A stretch of DNA of 64,000 bases from Streptomyces sp. NBC_00490 (GTDB lineage: Bacteria > Actinomycetota > Actinomycetes > Streptomycetales > Streptomycetaceae): positions 7,316,001 to 7,380,000 of the forward strand of contig NZ_CP107869.1 in assembly GCF_036013645.1 (NCBI RefSeq), in the 5' to 3' direction. Shown in pieces: positions 7,847 through 16,504 of this stretch. A program made the translations under genes and the position numbers. The stretch's first letter is position 1. Every line of letters begins with the position of its first letter. The notes below the pieces were generated by a model. The model made no database searches, was not told where the DNA came from, and saw nothing but the letters and a program-made list of their open reading frames with translations.

Positions 7847-9448
7847 TCAGCGCGCCCCCGCTCCCGCCTCCGCCTCCGTCTTCGCCGGCCCGCCCAGCGT
7901 GGCCTCGGCGGCCGCGTAGAGATCGGCCGGCCGCACGCCGTTCAGCGCGGTCACCAGGTGACCGTCGGGCCGTACCAGCAACACCGTGTGGGCCGCCGCG
8001 CCCGGATAGCCCTCCGCGACCAGCAGCTCGGCCGGATGCGGCAGCGCCGCCACCGCGGCCGCGAGGCGGGGCATGAGCCCGGCGCCCACCCAGTGCTTGC
8101 GCTCCCACACTCCGGTGCCCGGCGCGATCAGCACCACGAGCAGCGCCCCACGACCGAGCCGGTCCCGCAGTCCTACGAAGGAACCGTCCTCGGCGGTGAC
8201 CCGGACATCGGCGACCGGCGCGCCCGCAGCGGTGTCCACCGGGACCTCCGCCTCCAGATGCCGCGGCGCGAGCGGCGAGGTGGCGTACGCCCCCGGCGCA
8301 CCGAGCGCCCCGCGCCCCAGGTGACCGTCCGTGAGGAGCGCGTCGTGCCCGCGCGCGGAACCCGGGACGACGGCCCGCAGCCCTCCGCCGCCGCGCACCA
8401 GCGGCAGCGCCTGGTCGGCGGCGCGCAGCCGGGCGGCGACGACCCCGCGCCGCTCGGCCTGGTAGCTGTCGAGCAGCGTCTCGTGCGGCCCGTGATGCCA
8501 GGCCAGGGCCAGCTTCCAGGCGAGGTTGTCGGCGTCCCTGAGCCCCTCGTCGAGCCCCTGCGTGCCGAGCGCGCCGAGCAGATGCGCCGCGTCCCCGGCG
8601 AGGAACACCCGCCCGACCCGCCAGCGGCGCGCGAGACGGTGGTGCACGGTGTGCACGCCGGTGTCGAGGAGTTCGTACGGCGGTGTCGGGCCGCCTGTCC
8701 AGCCGGCGAGGGTCTCCCGGATCCGGGCCACCAGGAGTTCGGGGGTGACCAGCTCCTTGCCGGGCGGCAGCAGCCAGTCGAGGCGCCAGACGCCGTCCGG
8801 GAGGGGCCGTCCGGTGACCTCCCCGGCCGAGGGTCCCGACGTCCGCCACGGAGGCATCCGGTGGAGCAACGCCTCGTCCTCCCACGGAAGTTCCGTGCGC
8901 AGCGCGGCGACGGCGTGCCGTTCCACCGCCGTACGGCCGGGAAAACGGATGTCGAGGAGTTTGCGGACCGTCGAGCGGGGGCCGTCGCAGCCGACCAGGT
9001 GACTGCCGCGCCACCACGTGCCCTTGGGGCCGCGGGTGTGGGCGGTGACACCGGAGGGCTCCTGCTCGACGGTGTCGAGACGGCTGTCCACGGAGAGCTT
9101 GACCAGCCGCTCCTCGGCGCAGGCCTCGCGCAGGGCGCCGGTCAGCACGTGCTGGGCGATGTGCAGCGGCGCCGGCTCCACGTCGTCGAAAGTGACCTCG
9201 CGCATCACCTGCTTGCGGCGCAACGACCGCCATCCGGCCCAGTGGCAACCGGCCTCGGAGAGCGGGACGCCGGTCAGGCGCTCCATCAGGGCGGCGGTGT
9301 CCTCGCGCAGGACGACGGTGCGGGCGGGACGCGGTTCGTCCTTGCCGGGACCCTCGTCGAGGACCACGGACGGCACGTCCTGACGGGCCAGCGCGAGGGC
9401 GAGCGTGAGCCCGACAGGCCCCGCTCCGACGATGATCACCGGGTCCAC
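7847..9448 (-). CDS. FAD-dependent monooxygenase (PheA/MhpA-type aromatic hydroxylase family)
   Basis: A 533-residue class A flavoprotein from GTG 9448, which has a purine-rich site (AGGGGGC) upstream. The frame is open to 9538, but the extra 30 residues do not look conserved. Landmarks: the Rossmann GAGPVG at residues 8-13, the DG motif region LVGCDGPRSTVRKLL, and the GD motif FLAGDAAHLLGALGTQGLDEG contacting FAD and NAD(P)H. A C-terminal thioredoxin-like domain follows, as in phenol hydroxylases. It would hydroxylate an aromatic substrate, unknown here. It lies alone between gluD and the cysteine dioxygenase leader. Confidence 0.85.
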   Translation of the reverse strand: MDPVIIVGAGPVGLTLALALARQDVPSVVLDEGPGKDEPRPARTVVLREDTAALMERLTGVPLSEAGCHWAGWRSLRRKQVMREVTFDDVEPAPLHIAQHVLTGALREACAEERLVKLSVDSRLDTVEQEPSGVTAHTRGPKGTWWRGSHLVGCDGPRSTVRKLLDIRFPGRTAVERHAVAALRTELPWEDEALLHRMPPWRTSGPSAGEVTGRPLPDGVWRLDWLLPPGKELVTPELLVARIRETLAGWTGGPTPPYELLDTGVHTVHHRLARRWRVGRVFLAGDAAHLLGALGTQGLDEGLRDADNLAWKLALAWHHGPHETLLDSYQAERRGVVAARLRAADQALPLVRGGGGLRAVVPGSARGHDALLTDGHLGRGALGAPGAYATSPLAPRHLEAEVPVDTAAGAPVADVRVTAEDGSFVGLRDRLGRGALLVVLIAPGTGVWERKHWVGAGLMPRLAAAVAALPHPAELLVAEGYPGAAAHTVLLVRPDGHLVTALNGVRPADLYAAAEATLGGPAKTEAEAGAGAR

Positions 9449-9567
9449 GACGCGGCGCCCCCTGCCCGCGAGGGCGTCCCGAGAGACGTGTGTGAACAGG
9501 AGGTTGGAGCAGGGTGCACGATCACAGAACGTATGCAACCCATTGCCGGTGCTTGCGTCAAGTGACG

Positions 9568-9595
9568 GAGGCAGTGGCGATCACGCCACTGCCTC
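9568..9595 (-). terminator. Hairpin terminator downstream of gluD
   Basis: A perfect 12-bp inverted repeat (GAGGCAGTGGCG / CGCCACTGCCTC, loop ATCA) about 50 bases after the gluD stop. A second hairpin, CACGGCC-CTGT-GGCCGTG at 9605-9622, lies between. Neither has a U-tract, which is usual in Streptomyces. Confidence 0.55.
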
Positions 9596-9646
9596 TGCAC
9601 TGGTCACGGCCCTGTGGCCGTGTCACTCAAGCATCTTGACTGATCA

Positions 9647-10555
9647 TCAGTTTCCGCCGCCGGTGTTCTCGCCGGTGCCGAGAGTGCCGGGGATCGCGGC
9701 GGGATTGATCTCCGTGTCCTCGCCGAGAACCGCGCCCGTGCTCTTCTTGCTGCGCCGCAGCCGCTGCTCCAGCCAGCTCGCGAAGCTGGTGAGGAGGAAG
9801 TTCAGGACGATGAAGATGATCGCGACGACGATGAAGCTGGGGATGACGTTGGCGTAGTTGGCCGCCAGCGTCTGGCGCGAGTTGAGGAGCTCGGGGAAGT
9901 TGAGCATCACGCCGCCCAGGGCGGTGTCCTTCACGATGACGACGAGCTGGCTGACGATGGCCGGCAGCATCGCGGTGACGGCCTGCGGCAGCAGGATGCT
10001 GGACATCGTCTGGCCCTTGCGCAGGCCGACCGCGTAGGCCGCTTCCGTCTGGCCCTTGGGCAGGGAGAGGATGCCGGCCCGGACGATCTCGGCGAGGACG
10101 GAGGCGTTGTAGAGCACCAGGCCGGTGACGACCGCGTACAGCGGCCGCTGCTCGCTGCTGATGTCCGTGGAGCGGACGTAGAGCTCGTTGGCGAACAGCA
10201 TCAGCAGCAGCACCGGGATGGCCCGGAAGAACTCCACCACGGTTCCGGCCGCACCGCGCACCCAGCGGTGGTCGGAGAGGCGGGCGATGCCGAAGACCGC
10301 GCCCAGCGGGAGGGCGATGACCATGGCGAGGGCCGCGGCCTTCAGGGTGTTGGCGAGACCTGGCAACAGATAGGTCGTCCAGGCCTGTGCGGTGGTGAAC
10401 GGCTCCCAAAGGCTCCACTCGAGCTGGTTGTTGTCGTCCATGACCAGCCAGACCCACCACAGGAGGAGGGCGAGCAGGAGGAAGAAGACCACCGAGATCA
10501 GGACGTTGCGCCGTTTGGCGCGGGGTCCGGGGGTGTCGTACAGAACGGAGCTCAT
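9647..10555 (-). CDS. gluD: Glutamate ABC transporter permease GluD
   Basis: A membrane permease of the His/Glu/Gln/Arg ABC family, 302 residues from ATG 10555, which overlaps the gluC stop as ATGA. A longer start at 10585 would add ten residues. A cytosolic head carries one early helix (VLISVVFFLLLALLLWWVW). The HisM-type transmembrane domain follows, with the EAA-loop region EAAYAVGLRKGQTMSSILLPQA that contacts the ATPase. The tail is longer than usual and ends in a Gly/Asn-rich stretch. It is the last gene of gluABCD. Confidence 0.92.
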   Translation of the reverse strand: MSSVLYDTPGPRAKRRNVLISVVFFLLLALLLWWVWLVMDDNNQLEWSLWEPFTTAQAWTTYLLPGLANTLKAAALAMVIALPLGAVFGIARLSDHRWVRGAAGTVVEFFRAIPVLLLMLFANELYVRSTDISSEQRPLYAVVTGLVLYNASVLAEIVRAGILSLPKGQTEAAYAVGLRKGQTMSSILLPQAVTAMLPAIVSQLVVIVKDTALGGVMLNFPELLNSRQTLAANYANVIPSFIVVAIIFIVLNFLLTSFASWLEQRLRRSKKSTGAVLGEDTEINPAAIPGTLGTGENTGGGN

Positions 10556-11217
10556 CGCTTCACCGCCAGTCGCTTGCTCAGCCATCCGAGGAAGAGGCCG
10601 GTCGGCAGGGTCAGGACGATGAATCCGAGGGCGAAGACGGCGCCGATGGCGAGCGTCTGGGCTTCGTTCTCGATCATCGTCTTCATCAGGGCGGCGGCCT
10701 CGGCCACGCCGATCGCGGCCGCCACGGTCGTGTTCTTGGTGAGGGCGATCAGTACGTTGGCCAGCGGGCCGATGACCGAACGGAAGGCCTGCGGCAGCAC
10801 GATGAGCCGCAGGACCTGGCTGAAGTTCAGCCCGATGGCGCGTGCCGCCTCGGCCTGCCCCACGGGGACGGTGTTGATGCCGGAGCGGATCGCCTCGCAG
10901 ACGAAGGCCGCCGTGTAGACGATGAAGCCGAGGACCGCCAGCCGGAAGCCCTGGACGGCGAAGTCCTCGGAGCCCATGGTCACGCCGAAGGTGTCGGCGA
11001 GACCGAGCGAGGTGAAGACGATGATCACCGTCAGGGGGGTGTTCCGGACGATGTTCACGTAGGCGGTGCCGAACCCGCGCATCAGCGGGACCGGGCTGAC
11101 CCGCATCGCGGCCAGCAGGGTGCCCCAGATCAGGGAGCCGAGGGCGGAGATGACGGTGAGTTTCACCGTCATCCAGAACGCCGCTAGGACGTCGTAACCA
11201 TCAAGAAAGTCGAACAC
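10552..11217 (-). CDS. gluC: Glutamate ABC transporter permease GluC
   Basis: A 221-residue inner-membrane permease that pairs with GluD to form the glutamate channel. It has about five hydrophobic helices, the family EAA loop EAARAIGLNFSQVLRLIVLPQ, and RNTPLTVIIVFTSLGL, the R-x-T-P-L signature of polar amino-acid permeases. It follows gluB after 97 bases that hold a strong GC hairpin. Its stop overlaps the gluD start by four bases. Confidence 0.93.
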   Translation of the reverse strand: MFDFLDGYDVLAAFWMTVKLTVISALGSLIWGTLLAAMRVSPVPLMRGFGTAYVNIVRNTPLTVIIVFTSLGLADTFGVTMGSEDFAVQGFRLAVLGFIVYTAAFVCEAIRSGINTVPVGQAEAARAIGLNFSQVLRLIVLPQAFRSVIGPLANVLIALTKNTTVAAAIGVAEAAALMKTMIENEAQTLAIGAVFALGFIVLTLPTGLFLGWLSKRLAVKR

Positions 11218-11260
11218 GATCTCCCGCGCTTCCGGGTGTCTGGGGTACGTGGAGGGGCGC

Positions 11261-11300
11261 GGCGCGCCGCCGCCCTGATCGCGGCGGGCGGCGGCGCGCC
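11261..11300 (-). terminator. gluB-gluC intercistronic hairpin (attenuator or 3'-stabiliser)
   Basis: A perfect 15-bp inverted repeat (GGCGCGCCGCCGCCC at 11261-11275 and its complement at 11286-11300) with a 10-base loop, between the binding-protein gene and the permease genes. In binding-protein operons such hairpins usually lower downstream expression or protect the upstream mRNA, so that binding protein is made in excess. Confidence 0.65.
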
Positions 11301-11314
11301 AGTGGATCCCGGTG

Positions 11315-12163
11315 TTACTTGACGATCACGCCGATCTTCGGGGCGGGCTCGTTCTTGTACTCGGCCGGGCCGAAGTTGTCCTGGACCGCCTTGTCCCAGG
11401 CCTTGTCGGCGACCATCTTCTCGAGGGCCTTGTTGATCTTGTCCACGGTCGCGGTGTCGCCCTTCTTGACACCGATGCCGTAGTTCTCGTTGCTCAGCTT
11501 GAGGCCGGCGAGCTTGAACTTGCCCTTGTACTGCGACTGCGCGGCGAAGCCCGCGAGGATCGAGTCGTCCGTGGTGAGCGCGTCCACGGTGCCGCTCTGC
11601 AGACCCGAGAGGCACTCGGAGTAGCCGCTGACCGTCTTGAGGTTGGCCTTCGGGGCGAAGTCGTCCTTGACGTTCTGCGCCGACGTGGAGCCGGTCACCG
11701 AGCACAGCTTCTTGCCGTTGAGGTCGGTGGCCTCGGTGATGTCCGAGTCCGCCTTGACCAGCAGGTCCTGGTGGGCCAGCAGGTACGGGCCGGCGAAGTC
11801 GACCTTCTGCTTGCGCTCGTCGTTGATCGAGTAGGTGGCGGCGATGAACTTGACGTCACCACGGGCGAGCGCGTTCTCGCGGTCGGCGCTCTTCGTCTCC
11901 ACGAACTCGATCTGGTCCGGCTTGTAGCCGAGCTCCTTGGCCACGTACGTCGCGACGTCCACGTCGAAGCCGGAGAAGGAACCGTCGGGCTCCTTGAGGC
12001 CCAGACCGGGCTGGTCGTACTTGATGCCGATCTTGATCTTGCCGCCGCCGCTGGAGCCCGAGTCGGTGCTGTCGCTGTCGCCGTCGTCCCCACCGCACGC
12101 GGTCGCGGTCAGGGAGAGGACCAGCGCAGCGGCGGCCGCGGCGGTGACCTTGCGGAGCTTCAT
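11315..12163 (-). CDS. gluB: Glutamate-binding lipoprotein GluB
   Basis: A 282-residue extracellular solute-binding lipoprotein (SBP family 3) that captures glutamate for GluCD-GluA. The signal is MKLRKVTAAAAAALVLSLTA followed by the lipobox TAC, with lipidated Cys23 and a Ser/Asp/Gly linker. The binding core includes DVDVATYVAKELGYKPDQIE and LNGKKLCSVTGSTSAQNV. ATG 12163 is chosen because AAAGGA lies eight bases before it; ATG 12172 would add three residues. Upstream codons in the same frame are a shadow of gluA. Confidence 0.93.
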   Translation of the reverse strand: MKLRKVTAAAAAALVLSLTATACGGDDGDSDSTDSGSSGGGKIKIGIKYDQPGLGLKEPDGSFSGFDVDVATYVAKELGYKPDQIEFVETKSADRENALARGDVKFIAATYSINDERKQKVDFAGPYLLAHQDLLVKADSDITEATDLNGKKLCSVTGSTSAQNVKDDFAPKANLKTVSGYSECLSGLQSGTVDALTTDDSILAGFAAQSQYKGKFKLAGLKLSNENYGIGVKKGDTATVDKINKALEKMVADKAWDKAVQDNFGPAEYKNEPAPKIGVIVK

Positions 12164-12231
12164 GGTGAACATCCTTTGTGTGATGAGAGATGCGAGCCGT
12201 CGAGGCGGGTGACGCGGGTCGTGACGCGCTG

Positions 12232-13008
12232 TCAGTGGTGCAGGATCTTGGACAGGAAGTCCTTGGCGCGGTCGCTGCGCGGGGCGCTGAAGAACTGGTC
12301 CGGCACAGCCTCCTCGACGATGCGACCGTCTGCCATGAACACCACCCGGTTCGCGGCCGAACGGGCGAATCCCATCTCGTGCGTGACGACGATCATGGTC
12401 ATGCCGTCCCGGGCGAGCTGCTGCATGACCTCGAGGACCTCGTTGATCATCTCGGGGTCGAGCGCCGAGGTGGGCTCGTCGAAGAGCATGACCTTGGGGT
12501 CCATCGCCAGGGCTCGGGCGATGGCGACACGCTGCTGCTGGCCGCCGGAGAGCTGTGCGGGGTACTTGTCCGCCTGGCTCGCCACGCCGACCCGGTCGAG
12601 CAGGGCGCGAGCCTTCTCCTCGGCCTTCTTCTTGTCGGCCTTGCGGACCTTGATCTGGCCGAGCATCACGTTCTCGAGCACGGTCTTGTGCGCGAAGAGG
12701 TTGAAGGACTGGAAGACCATCCCGACGTCGGCGCGCAGCCGGGCCAGCGCCTTGCCCTCCGCGGGCAGGGGCTTGCCGTCGATGGCGATCGTGCCGGAGT
12801 CGATCGTCTCCAGGCGGTTGATGGTTCGGCACAGCGTGGACTTACCGGACCCGGAGGGTCCGATGACCACGACGACCTCGCCGCGGGCGATCGTGAGATC
12901 GATGTCCTGGAGAACATGCAACGCGCCGAAGTGCTTGTTGACGCTCTTCAGGACGACCAGTTCGCCGGTCGCGGCCACATCTTCCTTGGCCACCGATACT
13001 TCGGTCAT
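12232..13008 (-). CDS. gluA: Glutamate ABC transporter ATPase GluA
   Basis: A 258-residue ABC ATPase of the polar amino-acid uptake group. Walker A GPSGSGKS is at residues 50-57, the signature LSGGQ at 153-157, Walker B VMLFDE at about 173-178, and the switch His is in IVVTHEMGFA. It energises glutamate import. First gene of gluABCD, divergent from gluR with 313 bases between. Confidence 0.94.
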   Translation of the reverse strand: MTEVSVAKEDVAATGELVVLKSVNKHFGALHVLQDIDLTIARGEVVVVIGPSGSGKSTLCRTINRLETIDSGTIAIDGKPLPAEGKALARLRADVGMVFQSFNLFAHKTVLENVMLGQIKVRKADKKKAEEKARALLDRVGVASQADKYPAQLSGGQQQRVAIARALAMDPKVMLFDEPTSALDPEMINEVLEVMQQLARDGMTMIVVTHEMGFARSAANRVVFMADGRIVEEAVPDQFFSAPRSDRAKDFLSKILHH

Positions 13009-13321
13009 CGCTATCGGGCTCCGTCCTCCTCGGTTTCGGAGGACAGTAGTGACCCCACGCGACCTGCGTCATTACCTTTGAGGGGAATCTGAGCATCACG
13101 ATCCGATAGCAATCGGACACGTGTCGTAGCAGTTATGAGCAGGGCGCATATCGGCCGGGTAACGGAAGCGGCTCGCAACCGGAACCCACTTGACGTCGTC
13201 CTCTTCCATCGGCGTGACTTCACACGGTGCACGCGCGCGTGCGCATGCGTTTTTGTACACCACTAAATCGTACTTTTACCCTCATTTAGATCGTACGGCC
13301 GATGAACCGAAGGAGGCCCGG
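13009..13321. promoter_or_regulatory. gluA-gluR divergent control region
   Basis: 313 bases without a gene. It holds an inverted repeat TCCGAT-AGCA-ATCGGA (13102-13117), the 14-bp palindrome GCACGCGCGCGTGC (13229-13242), an AT-rich patch near gluR, and a direct repeat ending in ATCGTAC (13264-13273 and 13287-13296). These are candidate sites for GluR and other regulators. I could not assign the gluA promoter with confidence. Confidence 0.5.
13264..13296 (+). repeat. Direct repeat TAAATCGTAC / TAGATCGTAC, candidate GluR site
   Basis: Two 10-base units, nine of ten identical, start 23 bp apart in an AT-rich patch 26 bases upstream of gluR. OmpR-type regulators usually bind tandem direct repeats at about two helical turns, so autoregulation by GluR is a reasonable guess. 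Confidence 0.45.
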
Positions 13322-14008
13322 ATGAGACTGCTCCTCGTAGAGGACGACAATCACGTCGCCGCCGCTCTGTCCGCGGTTCTGGCGCGGCACGGTTTCGACG
13401 TCACCCACGCGCGCAGTGGCGAGGAAGCCCTCCAGGCACTCGTCCCGGAAGGCGCCGGCTTCGGAGTCGTCCTCCTCGACCTGGGCCTGCCGGACCAGGA
13501 CGGATACGAGGTCTGCGGCAAGATCCGCAAGCGCACCAGCACCCCGGTGATCATGGTCACCGCCCGCTCCGACGTCCGTTCCCGCATCCACGGCCTCAAC
13601 CTCGGCGCGGACGACTACGTCGTGAAGCCGTACGACACGGGAGAACTGCTCGCCCGGATCCACGCCGTCAGCCGTCGCACCGCCCACGAGGACCCCGCGG
13701 CCGAAGCCGAGGCCGCGCTGCACCTGGGCCCGGTCCGTATCGAGCTGCCGACCCGTCAGGTCAGTGTGGACGGTTCGGTCGTCCAACTGACCCGCAAGGA
13801 GTTCGACCTGCTCGCCCTGCTGGCCCAGCGCCCCGGAGTCGTCTTCCGCCGGGAGCAGATCATCAGCGAGGTGTGGCGCACCAGTTGGGAGGGGACCGGG
13901 CGCACTCTCGAAGTCCACGTGGCCTCCCTGCGCGCCAAGCTGCGCATGCCGGCCCTCATCGAGACCGTACGCGGCGTCGGCTACCGGCTCGTCGCCCCGT
14001 CCTCGTAG
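13322..14008 (+). CDS. gluR: OmpR-family response regulator GluR
   Basis: A 228-residue response regulator. The receiver domain has the acidic pair E7-D8-D9, the phospho-acceptor D53 (VVLLDLGLPDQDG) and Lys in DDYVVKPYDTGE. The C-terminal winged helix has VQLTRKEFDLLALLAQRPG and TLEVHVASLRAKL. ATG 13322 follows a perfect AAGGAGG; the open frame further upstream runs through the intergenic region and is rejected. It is followed after 9 bases by its kinase. In S. coelicolor the two-component system in this position controls glutamate uptake through gluABCD; I apply the name by position and family. Confidence 0.88.
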   Translation: MRLLLVEDDNHVAAALSAVLARHGFDVTHARSGEEALQALVPEGAGFGVVLLDLGLPDQDGYEVCGKIRKRTSTPVIMVTARSDVRSRIHGLNLGADDYVVKPYDTGELLARIHAVSRRTAHEDPAAEAEAALHLGPVRIELPTRQVSVDGSVVQLTRKEFDLLALLAQRPGVVFRREQIISEVWRTSWEGTGRTLEVHVASLRAKLRMPALIETVRGVGYRLVAPSS

Positions 14009-14017
14009 CGGGCCCGG

Positions 14018-15400
14018 GTGCGCACACGACTCCTCCCGCTGCTGATCGTCCTGATGGCGGCCGTGCTGCTGGCGCTGGGCATCCCGCTCGGCTTCAGCGT
14101 GGCCGCGGCCCAGCAGCAGAAAGTGGTCGTCGACCGGATCGACGACACCGCGCACTTCGCGGCCCTCGCCCAGTACGTCACCGGCGAGGGCGGCGAGCGC
14201 CAGAAGACGCTGCAGAGCGAACTCGACAGCTACTACGAGGTCTACCGCATCCGCGTCGGCGTCTTCTACCAGAACAAGAACATCATGGCCAACGCTCCCA
14301 TGACCTTGTTCATCCCCGAGACGGGCGAGGTGCGGACCGCGTTCGACGAGGCGCTGCTCAGCCGGCGCAGCGAGGATCCCCCGCAGGTCTTTCCCTGGCA
14401 GCAGGGGCGGCTCGTGGTCGCCTCCCCGGTCATCCGGGACGGTGACGTCATCGCGGTCGTCGTCACCGACTCGCCCACGGGGGAGATGCGTTCGCGCATT
14501 CTGCACGGCTGGCTGGTCATCGGCGCGGGCCTGATGGCCGCGATGCTGGTGGCCGTCGGCGCCGCCCTGCGGCTGACCGGATGGGTGCTCAGGCCGGTGC
14601 GTGTCCTCGACGCCACGACGCACGCGATCGCGAGCGGCCGCCTGAAGTCCAGGGTCGCGGCCGCCGGCGGGCCGCCGGAACTCCAGCGCCTGGCCCGGTC
14701 GTTCAACGAGATGGCGGACAACGTCGAGGACGTCCTGGAGCAGCAGCGCGCCTTCGTCGCCGACGCCTCGCACCAGCTGCGCAACCCCCTCGCCGCGCTG
14801 TTGCTGCGCATCGAACTGCTCGCCTTCGAACTCCCGGAGGGCAACAAGGAGATCGCCTCGGTCCAGACGGAGGGCAAGCGTCTCGCCCAGGTCCTGGACG
14901 ACCTGCTGGACCTGGCCCTGGCCGAGCACACGGACGCGCATCTGCGCATCACCGACATCGGCGCGCTGGCCGCCGAGCGCGTGGCGGCATGGGCGCCGAC
15001 CGCCGAGGCCAAGGGCGTACGCCTGGTGGGCGACTGCCCGCCCACCACCGGCTGGGCCGACCCGGTCACCCTGTCCAGCGCGCTGGACGCGGTCATCGAC
15101 AACGCGGTCAAGTTCACGCCCGAGGGCGAGTGCGTCGAGGTGACGGTCTCCTCCAACGGCGAGACGGCGACCGTCGTGGTCACCGACAACGGCCCCGGTC
15201 TGACGGCCGAGGAACTCGCCCGCATCGGCGATCGCTTCTGGCGCAGCAACCGCCACCAGAACATCAAGGGCTCCGGCCTCGGTCTGTCCATCTCGCGGAC
15301 CTTGCTGCACGCGGGCGGCGGCACGATCTCGTACGACCACCACGAGCCGCACGGCCTGAAGGTGACGGTGACGGTGCCCCGCAGCGCGGCTACGGCTTGA
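14018..15400 (+). CDS. gluK: Sensor histidine kinase GluK
   Basis: A 460-residue membrane kinase starting at GTG 14018. The first helix is about residues 4-30, an extracellular sensor follows to about 163, and the second helix is about 164-187. A HAMP linker comes next, then HisKA with phospho-acceptor H252 (FVADASHQLRNPLAA) and an HATPase domain with N-box DAVIDNAVKFTP and G-box VTDNGPGLT. It would phosphorylate GluR in response to an extracellular signal, glutamate by analogy. Its last 11 bases overlap the convergent TAXI protein gene. Confidence 0.88.
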   Translation: MRTRLLPLLIVLMAAVLLALGIPLGFSVAAAQQQKVVVDRIDDTAHFAALAQYVTGEGGERQKTLQSELDSYYEVYRIRVGVFYQNKNIMANAPMTLFIPETGEVRTAFDEALLSRRSEDPPQVFPWQQGRLVVASPVIRDGDVIAVVVTDSPTGEMRSRILHGWLVIGAGLMAAMLVAVGAALRLTGWVLRPVRVLDATTHAIASGRLKSRVAAAGGPPELQRLARSFNEMADNVEDVLEQQRAFVADASHQLRNPLAALLLRIELLAFELPEGNKEIASVQTEGKRLAQVLDDLLDLALAEHTDAHLRITDIGALAAERVAAWAPTAEAKGVRLVGDCPPTTGWADPVTLSSALDAVIDNAVKFTPEGECVEVTVSSNGETATVVVTDNGPGLTAEELARIGDRFWRSNRHQNIKGSGLGLSISRTLLHAGGGTISYDHHEPHGLKVTVTVPRSAATA

Positions 15401-16376
15401 CGGAGCGGTAGTAGCGCCGTGCGCCCTCGTGCAGCGGCAGGGGCGAGGTGTAGATCGCGGTGCGCAGATCGACCAGCTGTGCGGAGTGCACCTCGCTGCC
15501 GATGTGGTCCCGGCTGCGGATCACGGTCCGGGTCAGCCACTCGGTGAGCCGCGGGTCCAGGTCCTCGCGGGTGATCAGCAGGTTGGACACGGCGATCGTC
15601 GGCACGGCGTACGCGTCCTGGCCGTCGTAGGCCGCCTCCGGGATGTTGGTGGGCCGGTAGTAGCGGTTGGCGGCGCTCTGGGTGTGGAGTTTGGTGACGA
15701 AGTCGGCCTTGATCGGGACGAACTTGAACGAGGACGTCTCGGCGAGCGCCTTCAGTCCGTTCGTCGGCAGTCCGCCCGACCAGAAGAACGCGTCGATGGT
15801 GTGCCCGAGCTGGTCGACGTCCTTGATGCCGTACGAGAACGGCTTGATGTCCTTGGCCGGGTCGATGCCCTCCGCGTTGAGCACCCGGGTGGCGATCAGC
15901 CGCACGCCCGACGTCTTCAGCCCTATGGCGACCCGCTTGCCCTTCAGGTCGGCCACGGAGTCGATGGCCGACTTCCGCGGGACGACGAGCTGTACATAGT
16001 CGTCGTACAGGCGTGCGACACCGCGCAGCCGGGCGGCCTCGACCGGATGGTCGATCGCGAACGACTCCACCGCGTCGGCCGCCGCGATGGCGAAGTCGGC
16101 CTGGCCGGACGCCACGCGCGCGACGTTGTCCTGCGACCCGTCGCTGGTCTCCAGATCCACCTTGAGGTCCGGCATGTCCTTGGCGAACTCGCCGCTGAGG
16201 TCCTTGCCGTACTCCTCGTACACCCCGCCGCGCGAGCCGGTGGCGAAGGAGATCGACCCGCCGGGCGGCTCCTCGCCCGGCAGCAGCCACCACAGCAGCA
16301 GCCCGAAGACCACGAAACCGGCGGCCGCACCCTGCAGCGCCCGGTTCCTGCTCATACGGGGGAACACCTTGGACAT
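15390..16376 (-). CDS. TAXI-family solute-binding protein (orphan TRAP receptor)
   Basis: A 328-residue membrane-anchored protein. One helix (AAAGFVVFGLLLWWLLPG) holds an extracellular TAXI domain, with the family start ISFATGSRGGVYEEYGKDLS and later ADFAIAAADAVESFAID. TAXI proteins normally deliver a ligand, often glutamate or a dicarboxylate, to a fused TRAP permease, but no permease gene is in the window. It is convergent with gluK by 11 bases. It could serve as an accessory sensor for GluK, which is speculation from position only. Confidence 0.8.
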   Translation of the reverse strand: MSKVFPRMSRNRALQGAAAGFVVFGLLLWWLLPGEEPPGGSISFATGSRGGVYEEYGKDLSGEFAKDMPDLKVDLETSDGSQDNVARVASGQADFAIAAADAVESFAIDHPVEAARLRGVARLYDDYVQLVVPRKSAIDSVADLKGKRVAIGLKTSGVRLIATRVLNAEGIDPAKDIKPFSYGIKDVDQLGHTIDAFFWSGGLPTNGLKALAETSSFKFVPIKADFVTKLHTQSAANRYYRPTNIPEAAYDGQDAYAVPTIAVSNLLITREDLDPRLTEWLTRTVIRSRDHIGSEVHSAQLVDLRTAIYTSPLPLHEGARRYYRSVKP

Positions 16377-16492
16377 GCGCGCGATCCTGCCAGCAGGGAC
16401 GCCGTGCTGACCAGGGCAGGGGGCACAGGGGCGTCCTTGGGGGCTGCCGGGCGGGGCTGGTGAAGGCCCGCCGGACTGTCAGTGGTGATCGA

Positions 16493-16498
16493 TAGAGT
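16493..16498 (+). promoter_or_regulatory. Candidate -10 box TAGAGT for leaderless MazG-like mRNA
   Basis: TAGAGT is six bases before ATG 16505 with no Shine-Dalgarno sequence between, fitting a leaderless transcript. Confidence 0.45.
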
Positions 16499-16504
16499 CG
16501 CCGT

